64,000 bases of DNA. Source: Chthonomonadia bacterium. Its GTDB lineage: Bacteria; Armatimonadota; HRBIN16. Where the stretch lies: contig JABUFA010000001.1 of the NCBI GenBank assembly GCA_013314755.1, forward strand, positions 250,183 through 314,182, given 5' to 3'. A program made the position numbers and the translations under genes. A model generated the notes under the pieces. The model ran no database searches, was not told the origin of the DNA, and saw only the letters and a program-made list of their open reading frames with translations. This document shows, in pieces, positions 35,609-43,558 of this stretch; within the stretch, counting starts at the first letter, position 1; every line of letters begins with the position of its first letter.

Positions 35609-36661
35609 ATGCCAGCCACTATCCGGGACATTGCAAAAAGGCTGGGCATCTCGGTGTCCACCGTATCCTATGCGCTGAACGGCGGTCCCCGCCCCGTGCC
35701 TGAAGAGGTACGCCGACGGGTACTGGAAGTAGCGCGTGAACTGGACTATCGCCCCAATCGTCTTGCCCGTTCCATGGTGACCGGTAAGACCGAGACGGTC
35801 GCGGTGGTGCCTCCCATCGTCACGCGCAACATGCTCCGCTCGCCTTACATCCACGCCATGCTGTCAAGCATCGCCGACGCGGTGGGCGAGCATGGCTACG
35901 ACATCCTTCTGCATACCTCCGCAATGCCGATGGATGACCGCCAGCTGGTGCAGTCGCTATTGAGCGGGAAGGTGGACGGCATCCTGTTGATTGCTCCGCT
36001 CAGCACGTCGCGCGTGGCGGAAGAGATTTGCCTGCGGGGCGTTCCCTGTGTGGCGGTGTCGGCAAAGGTGGAGGGATTGCCCAGCGTATACGCGGACAAC
36101 ACTGCCGGCATCTTCGCGGCGATGGACTGGCTGTACGCGCACGGGCATCGGAAGTTCGGCTTTATTGGCGGACCGCCCGCGTTCCATGATGCCCAGCAAC
36201 GTCTGCTTGCCTTCCGACAGTATCTGCAGGAGCATGACCTTCCCCATCGCCCCGAATGGGTTGCCGAGGGCGATTTCACCACATCAAGGGGGGCAGCGGG
36301 TGCGCGTGCGGTGCTGGCATGTGCCGAACGCCCAACGGCAATCCTGTCGGCGAACGATGAGACCGCGGCGGGCGTCCTGCAGGCGGCTCAGGAGATGGGC
36401 ATCAGCGTCCCGGAGGAGCTGTCTGTGGTGGGGTTCGACGATACGTCCTTTGCCCAGGTGCTGTCGCCGCGTCTGAGCACCATCCGCCAGCCGCTGGAGC
36501 AGATGGCTACCGAAGCGGTGGCACTGTTGATGGAGTGGATAGAAAAGCGGACAGTGCCTGAACGGAAAGAGTGCATCCTGCCGGTAGAACTGGTGCTTCG
36601 TGAGAGCACCGCTCCGGTTTCTCCATCCTTATCTCAACATCAAGGAGGTTCCACACGATGA
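35609..36661 (+). CDS. LacI/GalR family transcriptional regulator
   Basis: The N-terminal helix-turn-helix is [20 protein letters not shown] followed by the hinge [14 protein letters not shown]. The sugar-binding periplasmic-type core contains [43 protein letters not shown] and [17 protein letters not shown]. The protein has 350 residues from ATG 35609, preceded by AAAGGA; the frame opens earlier at 35462, but that part lies across the promoter. Its last four bases overlap the following prepilin. Likely targets are its own promoter and perhaps the neighbouring glycan genes; the ligand is unknown. Confidence 0.92.
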   Translation: MPATIRDIAKRLGISVSTVSYALNGGPRPVPEEVRRRVLEVARELDYRPNRLARSMVTGKTETVAVVPPIVTRNMLRSPYIHAMLSSIADAVGEHGYDILLHTSAMPMDDRQLVQSLLSGKVDGILLIAPLSTSRVAEEICLRGVPCVAVSAKVEGLPSVYADNTAGIFAAMDWLYAHGHRKFGFIGGPPAFHDAQQRLLAFRQYLQEHDLPHRPEWVAEGDFTTSRGAAGARAVLACAERPTAILSANDETAAGVLQAAQEMGISVPEELSVVGFDDTSFAQVLSPRLSTIRQPLEQMATEAVALLMEWIEKRTVPERKECILPVELVLRESTAPVSPSLSQHQGGSTR

Positions 36662-37446
36662 AACGCAACGGCTTTACGCTCATCGAGCTGCTGGTGGTTA
36701 TCGCGATTATCGCGATACTGGCAGCGATTCTGTTCCCGGTCTTCGCACAGGCGCGGGAAAAGGCGCGTGCAGCCAGCTGCCTCAGCAACATGAAGCAGAT
36801 AGGCTTAGCCACGCGCATGTACCTGCAGGACTACGACGAGACCTGGTTCCCCGCCTGGCACAACCGTCCCGAAGGCAATGGACACTGGTTCTTCCGCGTC
36901 TCGCCCTACATCAAGTCGGGCACGGGGGACAACTGGGATACCTATCGGCAAAGCGGCGAAATCCGCATCTGCCCCTCGGGCATCGCCAGGCGATTCAACT
37001 ACAGCATGAACGGCCACATCTGCCCGCTGTGGGGCGAGTGGGATGGCTGGGTGAACTATGTGCCAGACAGCGATGCCATCTTCACCCATCCCGCCGAGAC
37101 CATCGTGTATGGCGATGGCACGCAGATTGGCGCGTGGGGCTATGATACCTCCGCCAACTTCTGCTGGTGGCCCTCGCAGGAGTTCTGCTGGTGGGGCAAC
37201 TTCCCCCAGGGCGATAATGACCCGCTGTGGAAACTGCTAGACCGTGACCTGAGCGCCAGCGACTGGGACGGCAATAACTGGGACTGGACAAAGAACCAGG
37301 GCTACGGTCAGGTGCGCTATCGTCACAACATGACCGCCAGCTTCGTGTTTGCCGACGGTCACGCCAAAGCCATCCGCCGCGGACTGGTAAAGGTGCCCTG
37401 GAACTGGTCCATCACCGGCAAGGACGAGAACGACTGGTCCAGGTAG
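36658..37446 (+). CDS. Type IV prepilin with H-x9-DG C-terminal motif (DUF1559-like), 262 aa
   Basis: MKRNG is followed by [20 protein letters not shown], a cleavage site with Gly at -1 and Glu at +5. The head contains [20 protein letters not shown], and ends with a loop in which His (in RHNM), nine residues and DG (in FADGHAK) form the H-x9-DG pattern. It is Trp-rich. The ATG overlaps the LacI stop by four bases, and a strong AAGGAGG lies nine bases upstream inside the lacI gene. The protein is probably exported by the pilus/pseudopilus machinery encoded elsewhere in the window. Confidence 0.88.
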   Translation: MKRNGFTLIELLVVIAIIAILAAILFPVFAQAREKARAASCLSNMKQIGLATRMYLQDYDETWFPAWHNRPEGNGHWFFRVSPYIKSGTGDNWDTYRQSGEIRICPSGIARRFNYSMNGHICPLWGEWDGWVNYVPDSDAIFTHPAETIVYGDGTQIGAWGYDTSANFCWWPSQEFCWWGNFPQGDNDPLWKLLDRDLSASDWDGNNWDWTKNQGYGQVRYRHNMTASFVFADGHAKAIRRGLVKVPWNWSITGKDENDWSR

Positions 37447-37460
37447 GCACGGTAACAGAT

Positions 37461-37486
37461 AGGGGCACGCGCAAAAGCGTGCCCCT
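37461..37486 (+). terminator. Hairpin after the prepilin gene
   Basis: AGGGGCACGC pairs with GCGTGCCCCT around a six-base loop. There is no U-run. The next 225 bases, to the end of the DCC-family gene, show nothing recognisable. Confidence 0.55.
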
Positions 37487-37711
37487 GTACTCGCGAAACA
37501 CCATCCTGCCATCCCACAGAAGGTAGAAGAAAAGGATGAACAGGAACCCAAGCACACAGATTCGCACCTGCTTTGGGGATGAAGCCATCACCCAGACCCC
37601 CTTCCTGGTGCGGACAAAAGTGAAGTGCCCTGCAAATACAGAACCTGCTTGCCCTTTGATGTACCGGTTAATTCCTCAATCATAGCTTTATTTTCGCGTT
37701 CTTGTGCCCTA

Positions 37712-38068
37712 TCACTCACACCGGCAACCGCCCGATAGCCATTTGCGATGGGAGGCTATCCAGCCATAGAACCACTCCACCAGCCAGATGAACGGCTTGC
37801 GCGTGAGCCAGCCAGCCCACAAGTAGCCAAGTTCCTGAAGGATGAACAGCACCGCCCGTCCCGCCCGAAGCAGATGCCCATCCGCGGTCAGAACATGCAC
37901 CGCCTTCTGGCAGGCTTGGTACAGCGCATCGTCCATGGGCGGGCGCGGCGCCTGCTGAAACGGTATCACGTGGAACCGCCCGTGCACGTCATGTCTCTGC
38001 ACCCACTGTGCCCAGCCGCGACAGTAGGCACACTCTCCATCCCAGAACAACCAGTGCCTGGTATCCAT
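37712..38068 (-). CDS. DUF393/DCC family thiol-disulfide oxidoreductase-like protein
   Basis: The family motif appears as DGECAYC (residues about 10-16), a CxxC variant of the DxxCxxC signature, followed by a short alpha/beta domain with FHVIPFQQAP and LTADGHLLRAGRAVLFIL. The C-terminus is aromatic-rich (WLTRKPFIWLVEWFYGW) and may contact the membrane. At 118 residues it is a normal member. GGTGA precedes ATG 38068. It is divergent from the membrane-protein operon that starts at 38159. The physiological redox partner is unknown. Confidence 0.85.
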   Translation of the reverse strand: MDTRHWLFWDGECAYCRGWAQWVQRHDVHGRFHVIPFQQAPRPPMDDALYQACQKAVHVLTADGHLLRAGRAVLFILQELGYLWAGWLTRKPFIWLVEWFYGWIASHRKWLSGGCRCE

Positions 38069-38105
38069 GCCGATTTCACCCTGAATATATTACCCGTTCC
38101 ACGAG

Positions 38106-38144
38106 AATCTCTAACCGCAGCAGGAAAATCGCTCTTTAGAGATT
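38106..38144. promoter_or_regulatory. Nine-base inverted repeat before the DUF6785-like gene
   Basis: AATCTCTAA (38106-38114) and TTAGAGATT (38136-38144) are perfect inverted repeats 21 bases apart, ending 15 bases before ATG 38159, where no ribosome-binding site is visible. It may be a two-site operator (centres 30 bases apart) or an RNA stem in the leader. Confidence 0.5.
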
Positions 38145-38158
38145 AACCTAACGGCACT

Positions 38159-40129
38159 ATGGCTGTTCTGGAACAACGTGCGAAACCCATCACGGAAGCA
38201 CCGGTAGCGATAACCTTTACGCCACGGCTGCGCTTCCTGCGCGCACTGCTTATCAGCCTGGTGCTTCTGCCCATCAACGCTTACTGGGCGGCGGACGTGC
38301 TGGTAGATGTCATCTTCTCTCTGCTCGTGCCCCCGATGTGCTCGCTGATTGTGCTGGCGTTCCTCAACATCTTCCTGCGCCGATTCGCACGTCGGTGGGC
38401 GTTCACCAGCGGCGAACTGGTGCTCATCTATGCTTTCCTGTCGGTAGCAACCGCCATCTGCGCCGAGTGGATGAACATCACCTATCCCTACACCTATTCC
38501 TACGCGATGTTCGCCGACCAGAACCCCTGGAACCGCGAGAACATCCTGCCTCGCCTGCCGGACTGGTTCTTCTTCAAGGATGCCAGCCAGCTTCAGGACT
38601 TTCAGCGCGGTGGCTTCGGGCTGTCTTATGCGCTGTCGCGCCTGCACATTTTCGTCAAGCCGCTGATTGCGTGGACACTGCTGTTTGGGCTGGTGTGTAC
38701 CGCCATGCTGTGCATCAATACGCTGATGCGCGACCAGTGGAGCCGGCGCGAAAAGCTGGCGTTCCCCATTATTCAGGTGCCCATGCTCCTCACCCGTCCC
38801 GACGCCCCCGCGTGGAAGAGCCGATACCTGTGGGGCGCGTTTGCGGTGATGTTCGCCATCGACATGCTCAACGGCATCAGCTTCCTGTATCCCTCCGTGC
38901 CCATGATTAAGGTGCGCTTCCTGGCGGACGTGAACCAGTGGCTACCCGACCCACCCTGGAACGCCATCGGCTGGACACCGGTCGGCATCTTCCCCTACAT
39001 GAGCGCGATTGCCGTGTTCATGCCCACCGACCTGCTGTTCAGCTGCATCTTTTTCTTCTTCCTGCGCAAAGCCATTCAGATTATCATGGCGATGTATGGC
39101 TACGAGCAGGGCGTTTTCGGTGGAGGATGGCTGGTACCCAGTCCACCCTACTTCAGCGAGCAGACATGGGGCGCCTTTTTCGGGCTGTTTGTGGGCGCGA
39201 TGATTTCCGCACGCGGTTACCTGCGCGAGCTGTGGCAGCATATCAAGAACAACACGGCTCCCACACCGCATGAGGTCCGTCCCCGCTATGCCCTGCTGGG
39301 GCTGATCCTGTCGCTGGCGGGATTGGGCTATATCGGACTGCTGAGCGGTCTCTCGCCGTGGCTGGTGATAGCCTATGTAGGAGTGTTTCTAATCTTCAGC
39401 ACCGCATTAACCCGTATGCGCGCCCAGCTGGGTCCGCCCTCGCATGAGATGGCGTTCATGGGACCTCACCAGCTGGTGCTGGGTTTTGGCGCGAACCAGA
39501 TGCTTACCCAGGCGGATACGATACGCATCTACCATCTGTTCTTCATCTTCAACCGCATCCACCGTTCGCACCCCATGCCCTACCAGCTGGAAGCGTACAA
39601 GATGGGCGAGAGCGTCGGCGTGTCGGCGCGGTCGCTGTTCTGGACGATGCTGATAGCCATCTTCGCCGGGGTGGCGATAGGGCAAATCGCCTATATCTAC
39701 CGGGGGTACCTGCGCGGCGCGCCCGCCGCCTGGGGCGAAATTGGCAGTGCCACCCGCCAGATTATTGAACAGCCCCACCCCGTCAATGTGGCGGCGATAC
39801 TGGCGGTGGTGACGGGCTTTGCAGTGGTGATGCTGTTGGATGCTATCCGCTTCCAGGTGCCCGGTTTCCCCCTGCATCCCGTTGGCTATGCGCTGTCCAT
39901 GAACTTCGGGGTAGACTATTTCTGGTTCGGGCTGGTGATTGTGCTGATTATCAAGTCGTTCATCCAACGATACTACGGCTTGAAGGGCTACGAGAAGCTG
40001 CGCATGGTGGCAATCGGCATCATTCTGGCAGAGTTCACCGCCGAGCTGATATGGTCTACCATTACCATGACCACCGATATCGCCACCTACACCGTCTCGA
40101 TCAACGGTCGGCTTAGCTGGCAGCAGTAA
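38159..40129 (+). CDS. Polytopic membrane protein of the DUF6785 type, 656 aa
   Basis: The protein has about 13-14 hydrophobic segments spread over its length, for example near residues 25-85, 165-190, 215-235, 280-310, 340-355 and 385-425. It resembles the large membrane proteins called DUF6785/DUF6784 in Armatimonadota and Planctomycetota, distantly like oligopeptide transporters; this naming is from memory. A conserved-looking aromatic stretch YPYTYSYAMFADQNPWNREN is in the first third. No Shine-Dalgarno sequence is visible before the ATG. It is first in an operon with a RAD55-like ATPase (13-base gap) and a ParB-like protein. Transport substrate unknown. Confidence 0.8.
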   Translation: MAVLEQRAKPITEAPVAITFTPRLRFLRALLISLVLLPINAYWAADVLVDVIFSLLVPPMCSLIVLAFLNIFLRRFARRWAFTSGELVLIYAFLSVATAICAEWMNITYPYTYSYAMFADQNPWNRENILPRLPDWFFFKDASQLQDFQRGGFGLSYALSRLHIFVKPLIAWTLLFGLVCTAMLCINTLMRDQWSRREKLAFPIIQVPMLLTRPDAPAWKSRYLWGAFAVMFAIDMLNGISFLYPSVPMIKVRFLADVNQWLPDPPWNAIGWTPVGIFPYMSAIAVFMPTDLLFSCIFFFFLRKAIQIIMAMYGYEQGVFGGGWLVPSPPYFSEQTWGAFFGLFVGAMISARGYLRELWQHIKNNTAPTPHEVRPRYALLGLILSLAGLGYIGLLSGLSPWLVIAYVGVFLIFSTALTRMRAQLGPPSHEMAFMGPHQLVLGFGANQMLTQADTIRIYHLFFIFNRIHRSHPMPYQLEAYKMGESVGVSARSLFWTMLIAIFAGVAIGQIAYIYRGYLRGAPAAWGEIGSATRQIIEQPHPVNVAAILAVVTGFAVVMLLDAIRFQVPGFPLHPVGYALSMNFGVDYFWFGLVIVLIIKSFIQRYYGLKGYEKLRMVAIGIILAEFTAELIWSTITMTTDIATYTVSINGRLSWQQ

Positions 40130-40142
40130 GGGGGAGTTCGTG

Positions 40143-40856
40143 ATGACGGAGCTTCAGCAAACAGGCATTGAGGGACTGGATCGGCTCATCGGCGGCATCC
40201 CGCGCGGCAGCAGGAACCTGATCTACGGACCACCCGGCTGTGGCAAAACCGTGTTCGCCATGCAGTTTCTGTGGACAGGTCTGCAGGCAGGTGAGACCGT
40301 CTCGTACGACGTATTTGACCGTCCATGGACGCATATTCGCCGTTACTTTGCCTCCTTCGGCTGGGATATTACCCCCTACGAACGGTCGCGCAAGTTCATC
40401 CCCATTCAGGCGTTTCCGCATCCGAAGGAGTATCCCAGGGACCCGCTGGTGCGCTACTTCTCGCTGGCGGACTTTAACACCATGCAGGAGATTGACCTGG
40501 AGCTTTCGCAGGCAGGCGTAACGCGCTTTGTGGCGGGCGATAACTTCGAGCATATCTTCACCTCCCTCAGCGAAGAGCAGTGGATGCTGGTGGAGCACTG
40601 GACAATTAACTGGTGCCACTACGATGGCATCACCAACATAGATATCATGACCGAAGTGAACGAGCGCGACCCGGTGACCAATCGCCTGATGGATTTCACC
40701 TTCTCGCTGGCGCACAATATTTTCCGTTTCCGCACGCGCGAGGTAAACGGGAAGTTTCGTCGCGAGCTGCGAATCGAAAAGATGGAAGGCGTCGCGCATC
40801 CGCTGGACTGGTTGCCGTTCCAGATTACGCCGCACGGTATCGTGATGGAGGAGTGA
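40143..40856 (+). CDS. RAD55/KaiC-like ATPase lacking the catalytic glutamate pair, 237 aa
   Basis: A single KaiC-type RecA domain is visible. TGIEGLDRLIGGIPRGSRNL leads to Walker A GPPGCGKT (29-36), and Walker B is VTRFVAGDNFE with D133. After the second strand KaiC proteins have two catalytic glutamates (LEES), but the aligned VFDRP here has F58 and D59. The neighbouring RRYFASFGWDI aligns well, so the replacement seems real. ATP may still bind while hydrolysis or phosphotransfer is altered. ATG 40143 follows GGGGAG; GTG 40140 is in frame. It lies between the membrane protein and the ParB-like gene, five bases before the latter. Confidence 0.85.
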   Translation: MTELQQTGIEGLDRLIGGIPRGSRNLIYGPPGCGKTVFAMQFLWTGLQAGETVSYDVFDRPWTHIRRYFASFGWDITPYERSRKFIPIQAFPHPKEYPRDPLVRYFSLADFNTMQEIDLELSQAGVTRFVAGDNFEHIFTSLSEEQWMLVEHWTINWCHYDGITNIDIMTEVNERDPVTNRLMDFTFSLAHNIFRFRTREVNGKFRRELRIEKMEGVAHPLDWLPFQITPHGIVMEE

Positions 40857-40861
40857 GACCG

Positions 40862-41806
40862 ATGGCTGTAGAGGTTCGGATGATACCCGTTTCGCAAATC
40901 GTGGAGGACCCCGAGCAACCCCGCCGCGACATGGACCCGGAGAGCCTGCAGGGGCTGGCAGATAGCCTGCGTCAGCATGGAATGCTACAGCCTATTGTGG
41001 TCAAACCCCTGCACAACGTGAACATGTACCAGATAGTCATCGGCGAGCGGCGGTGGCGGGCGGCGCAGATGGCGGGACTGTTTGAAATCCCCTGCATCGT
41101 GCGCGAGGTAGACCCCGAAGAGGCGCTGACCGACCAGCTGATTGAAAACCTTCAGCGCGAAGACCTGCGCCCCATCGACCGTGCCCGCGCCCTGCAGATT
41201 GCCAAAACGAAACTGGGGCTATCCAATCGGGACCTGGCGAGTCGGCTGGGCATCAGCGAGCGCATGGTGGGCTATATGCTGGAACTGCTGGACCTGCCCG
41301 AAGAGATTGCCGAGCAGGTAGTTTCGCGCCCCAACCGCCCGGCCGAGGGCGCCATCACCGAGAAGCATGCCCGCTTCCTGAAACAGCTCAACGAGATGCC
41401 CGAGGTGCAGGCGCAGGTGGCGGAAAAAATCAAGAGCGACCGCCTGAATACCGACGAGACCGCCAAACTGGTACGTGCCATCCGCATGTCGCCCGAACGG
41501 GCGGAGGAGCTTCTGCGCGGTTCTGCACCCGACTGGGCGGAGTGGACGAGTCCCGAACTGCCTCCACTGCCCGAAGAGGAACCCCAGGCAACCGCAACGA
41601 TTGTCCCACCGAGCGCCCCGCCCAGCACTGCGCCCGTTCCGACGATGACCAGCCATCCGGCAGATACGGTGCGCCGGGCGATTGAACTGCTGGGCGAACT
41701 GGAGCCTGCTCAGATGACCCCTGAACAGCGCGTGGAGACCGTAGAGGTGCTTCGGTCACTGCTCATCGTCGCCGAAACGCTGATTGACCAGCTGATGGAG
41801 GAGTAG
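40862..41806 (+). CDS. ParB/Spo0J-like protein without neighbouring ParA, 314 aa
   Basis: The N-terminal ParB domain has EDPEQPRRDMDPESLQGLAD, HGMLQPIVV and the CTP-binding box IGERRWRAAQMAG, then IENLQREDLRPIDRARAL. The helix-turn-helix is LSNRDLASRLGISERMVGY. A Pro/Ala-rich linker (about 230-265) leads to a short helical C-terminus that may dimerise. The start is ATG 40862, eight bases after GGAGGAG. Canonical chromosomal ParB is paired with ParA; here the partners are a membrane protein and a RAD55-like ATPase. It may be a specialised DNA-binding CTPase and not the main segregation factor. Confidence 0.88.
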   Translation: MAVEVRMIPVSQIVEDPEQPRRDMDPESLQGLADSLRQHGMLQPIVVKPLHNVNMYQIVIGERRWRAAQMAGLFEIPCIVREVDPEEALTDQLIENLQREDLRPIDRARALQIAKTKLGLSNRDLASRLGISERMVGYMLELLDLPEEIAEQVVSRPNRPAEGAITEKHARFLKQLNEMPEVQAQVAEKIKSDRLNTDETAKLVRAIRMSPERAEELLRGSAPDWAEWTSPELPPLPEEEPQATATIVPPSAPPSTAPVPTMTSHPADTVRRAIELLGELEPAQMTPEQRVETVEVLRSLLIVAETLIDQLMEE

Positions 41807-41824
41807 CAGGGCGGTACAAAAAAG

Positions 41825-41918
41825 CGGGGTAGCAGTGAAAGGAGAGCAAAGCCTGCTACCCCGAGGAAGGAAGGTGAACTCGGTTCGCTACTTCTATTAT
41901 CGGCTATGGAACCGAGTT
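41825..41918 (+). other. Structured region after the ParB-like gene
   Basis: CGGGGTAGCAG (41825-41835) pairs perfectly with CTGCTACCCCG (41853-41863), and the loop contains AAAGGAGAG. A second stem joins AACTCGGTTC (41877-41886) with GAACCGAGTT (41909-41918), and an AT-rich stretch follows. The first may be the operon terminator without a U-run, or the two may form a small RNA. A third short stem (GCTCCCA/TGGGAGC) lies near 42009-42027. I see no gene in the 383 bases before the next prepilin. Confidence 0.5.
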
Positions 41919-42102
41919 TCTATATATTATTATACGCGATTTTTACCTGAAAATACTATTCTTTTTCCTCCGTTTTGGTAATATCTCATCCAGAACAAGC
42001 ATTTCGCGCTCCCAAATCTTGGGAGCAGTATATCATAAGAATACCAGTTTTGTCAAGTGGAATCCTTTTCTGGTGAGAATGCAGAAGGTTATTTTGTAGA
42101 GG

Positions 42103-42119
42103 TTAACATCCACTTAACA
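42103..42119 (+). promoter_or_regulatory. PhoP-box-like direct repeat upstream of a prepilin gene
   Basis: TTAACA occurs twice with five bases between (42103-42108, 42114-42119), one helical turn apart. This is the layout of Bacillus PhoP boxes and other OmpR-family sites. It lies nine bases upstream of a possible -35 element. Confidence 0.4.
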
Positions 42120-42127
42120 TCCCTCCC

Positions 42128-42156
42128 TTGCGTTCCACTGGGCAAAATGCTAAGAT
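42128..42156 (+). promoter_or_regulatory. Possible promoter of the second H-x9-DG prepilin
   Basis: TTGCGT, 17 bases, TAAGAT. The expected start is near 42163, about 27 bases before ATG 42190. Confidence 0.5.
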
Positions 42157-42189
42157 AGCGTTGCAAAACACTCTGTGATGGAGGGAAAC

Positions 42190-42963
42190 ATGTCCAGATT
42201 ACGTTTTGCTTTTACTCTCATTGAACTGCTTGTCGTTATCGCGATTATCGCGATACTGGCAGCGATTCTGTTTCCGGTGTTCGCGCAGGCACGCGAGAAA
42301 GCGCGTTCCGCCTCCTGCCTGAGCAACCTGCGCCAGTACGCGCTGGCAACGCTCGCCTACGTGCAGGACTACGATGAGACCTTCCCGCAAAGCGTGTACA
42401 GCATGGACCGCGCTATCCTGATGCCGGGCACGGGTGATCGCGTATTCACCGCATACGATGCCACGATGCCCTATGTGAAGAATGTGGACATTATGGTGTG
42501 CCCCTCGCATCGCCCGGGCATAGATTTCGTGGCAATCCTGCAGACGCTTGGGCTGAGGGGCAGTGGCAACTTCCGCTACTCCTCGTATGCGCTGAACTTC
42601 GCCGTGTTTCAGGACCCTGCCCTGCCTCCCGGGCTTTTCGATGCGGACCCTGTGGTGAGCCTCGGCGCGATTGGAGAACCGGCGAACACCACCATGTTCT
42701 ACGACAGCACGTTTGTGCCGTTCGGAGGAACACCAATAGACCCCATCTGCCGTGCGCCTTCCGGTCCTTTCGGCTGGGATAACTTCCCTGCCCATCCGCG
42801 CCACTCTGACGGCTTCAATGTGAACTTTGTGGACGGACACGCGAAGTACTATTCCCGCCGGGGCAACATCCCGGGCACTTCGCTAACTTCCTCAGGCACG
42901 GTGCCAACCTATACCCTGCCCTGCGACCTGTCGGGCATTCCGGGCGGCACACCGGATACGTAA
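42190..42963 (+). CDS. Type IV prepilin with H-x9-DG C-terminal motif (DUF1559-like), 257 aa
   Basis: MSRLRFA precedes [20 protein letters not shown] and then [20 protein letters not shown], nearly the same as the prepilin at 36658. The residue before the cleavage site is Ala. The C-terminus has [18 protein letters not shown], the H-x9-DG pattern. ATG 42190 follows GGAGGG; GTG 42175 is in frame but unlikely. It stands alone behind its own promoter and is closed by a strong terminator. The head lacks the Trp-rich stretch of the other copy, so the two probably differ in function. Confidence 0.88.
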   Translation: MSRLRFAFTLIELLVVIAIIAILAAILFPVFAQAREKARSASCLSNLRQYALATLAYVQDYDETFPQSVYSMDRAILMPGTGDRVFTAYDATMPYVKNVDIMVCPSHRPGIDFVAILQTLGLRGSGNFRYSSYALNFAVFQDPALPPGLFDADPVVSLGAIGEPANTTMFYDSTFVPFGGTPIDPICRAPSGPFGWDNFPAHPRHSDGFNVNFVDGHAKYYSRRGNIPGTSLTSSGTVPTYTLPCDLSGIPGGTPDT

Positions 42964-42976
42964 TGCGACCGGCACA

Positions 42977-43005
42977 AAGGGGGCAGAACCAGGTTCTGCC
43001 CCCTT
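42977..43005. terminator. Strong bidirectional terminator
   Basis: AAGGGGGCAGAACC and GGTTCTGCCCCCTT form a 14-base-pair inverted repeat between the convergent prepilin and PAP2 genes. A-rich and T-rich ends on either side would serve both directions. Confidence 0.75.
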
Positions 43006-43558
43006 ACCTTCCCTTTCGCCGCCACCAGGCGACCACCACGTAACCGCATAACGCCCCAATCAATGCGCCGCCCAGCACATCCGATGGGTAATGCACGCCC
43101 CGATACACCCGCGACAGCATCACCAGCGAGGTAACCAGCCATGCCGACACCACCACGCCCGGATACCGCTTCCAGAACACTACCGTCAACACCATCGCGA
43201 TGGCAGCGGTGGTGCAGGAGTGCCCCGATGGGAAGGACTTGCTGAAGATGCGCTCATCCGCCGCCACCAGCGCGCCTGCCAGATTGGACGGTCGAGGACG
43301 GTCCCACAGGCGTTTGATCACCTGCGCCGCTACCCCAGAGGCAAGCCACGCTATCAGAATGGGGGCAAACGCCCCGCGGTACAGGGGCGCCCACGCGCGC
43401 TCGGCATAACGCCTCGCCACCCACAGCACCAGCAGGGCAAGCAGTACCTGCACCCAGCCCACCCCCAGCCACGTCATCGCGCCGAACAGGTCGTTCAGCC
43501 AGGGGTGATGCCAGCCGCGATTGACCCAGAAAAAGAGAGCGCGGTCGGCTTCTGCCAT
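43004..43558 (-). CDS. PAP2 family membrane phosphatase
   Basis: The three phosphatase motifs are present: KRLWDRPRP (residues about 83-91), SFPSGHSCTTA (about 111-121) and SRVYRGVHYPSDVLGG (about 152-167), with the catalytic histidines in PSGH and GVHYPSD. Four to five membrane helices surround them. Length (184 aa) suits undecaprenyl-pyrophosphate or lipid phosphate phosphatases; the substrate is unknown. The stop of the upstream decarboxylase lies at its start, so the two genes are probably cotranscribed. Confidence 0.92.
   Translation of the reverse strand: MAEADRALFFWVNRGWHHPWLNDLFGAMTWLGVGWVQVLLALLVLWVARRYAERAWAPLYRGAFAPILIAWLASGVAAQVIKRLWDRPRPSNLAGALVAADERIFSKSFPSGHSCTTAAIAMVLTVVFWKRYPGVVVSAWLVTSLVMLSRVYRGVHYPSDVLGGALIGALCGYVVVAWWRRKGR

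Noticed and set aside
41906..41950. A 14-codon hydrophobic frame in the second stem after the parB-like gene
   Set aside because: No ribosome-binding site and it lies inside a stable stem; too short to support.
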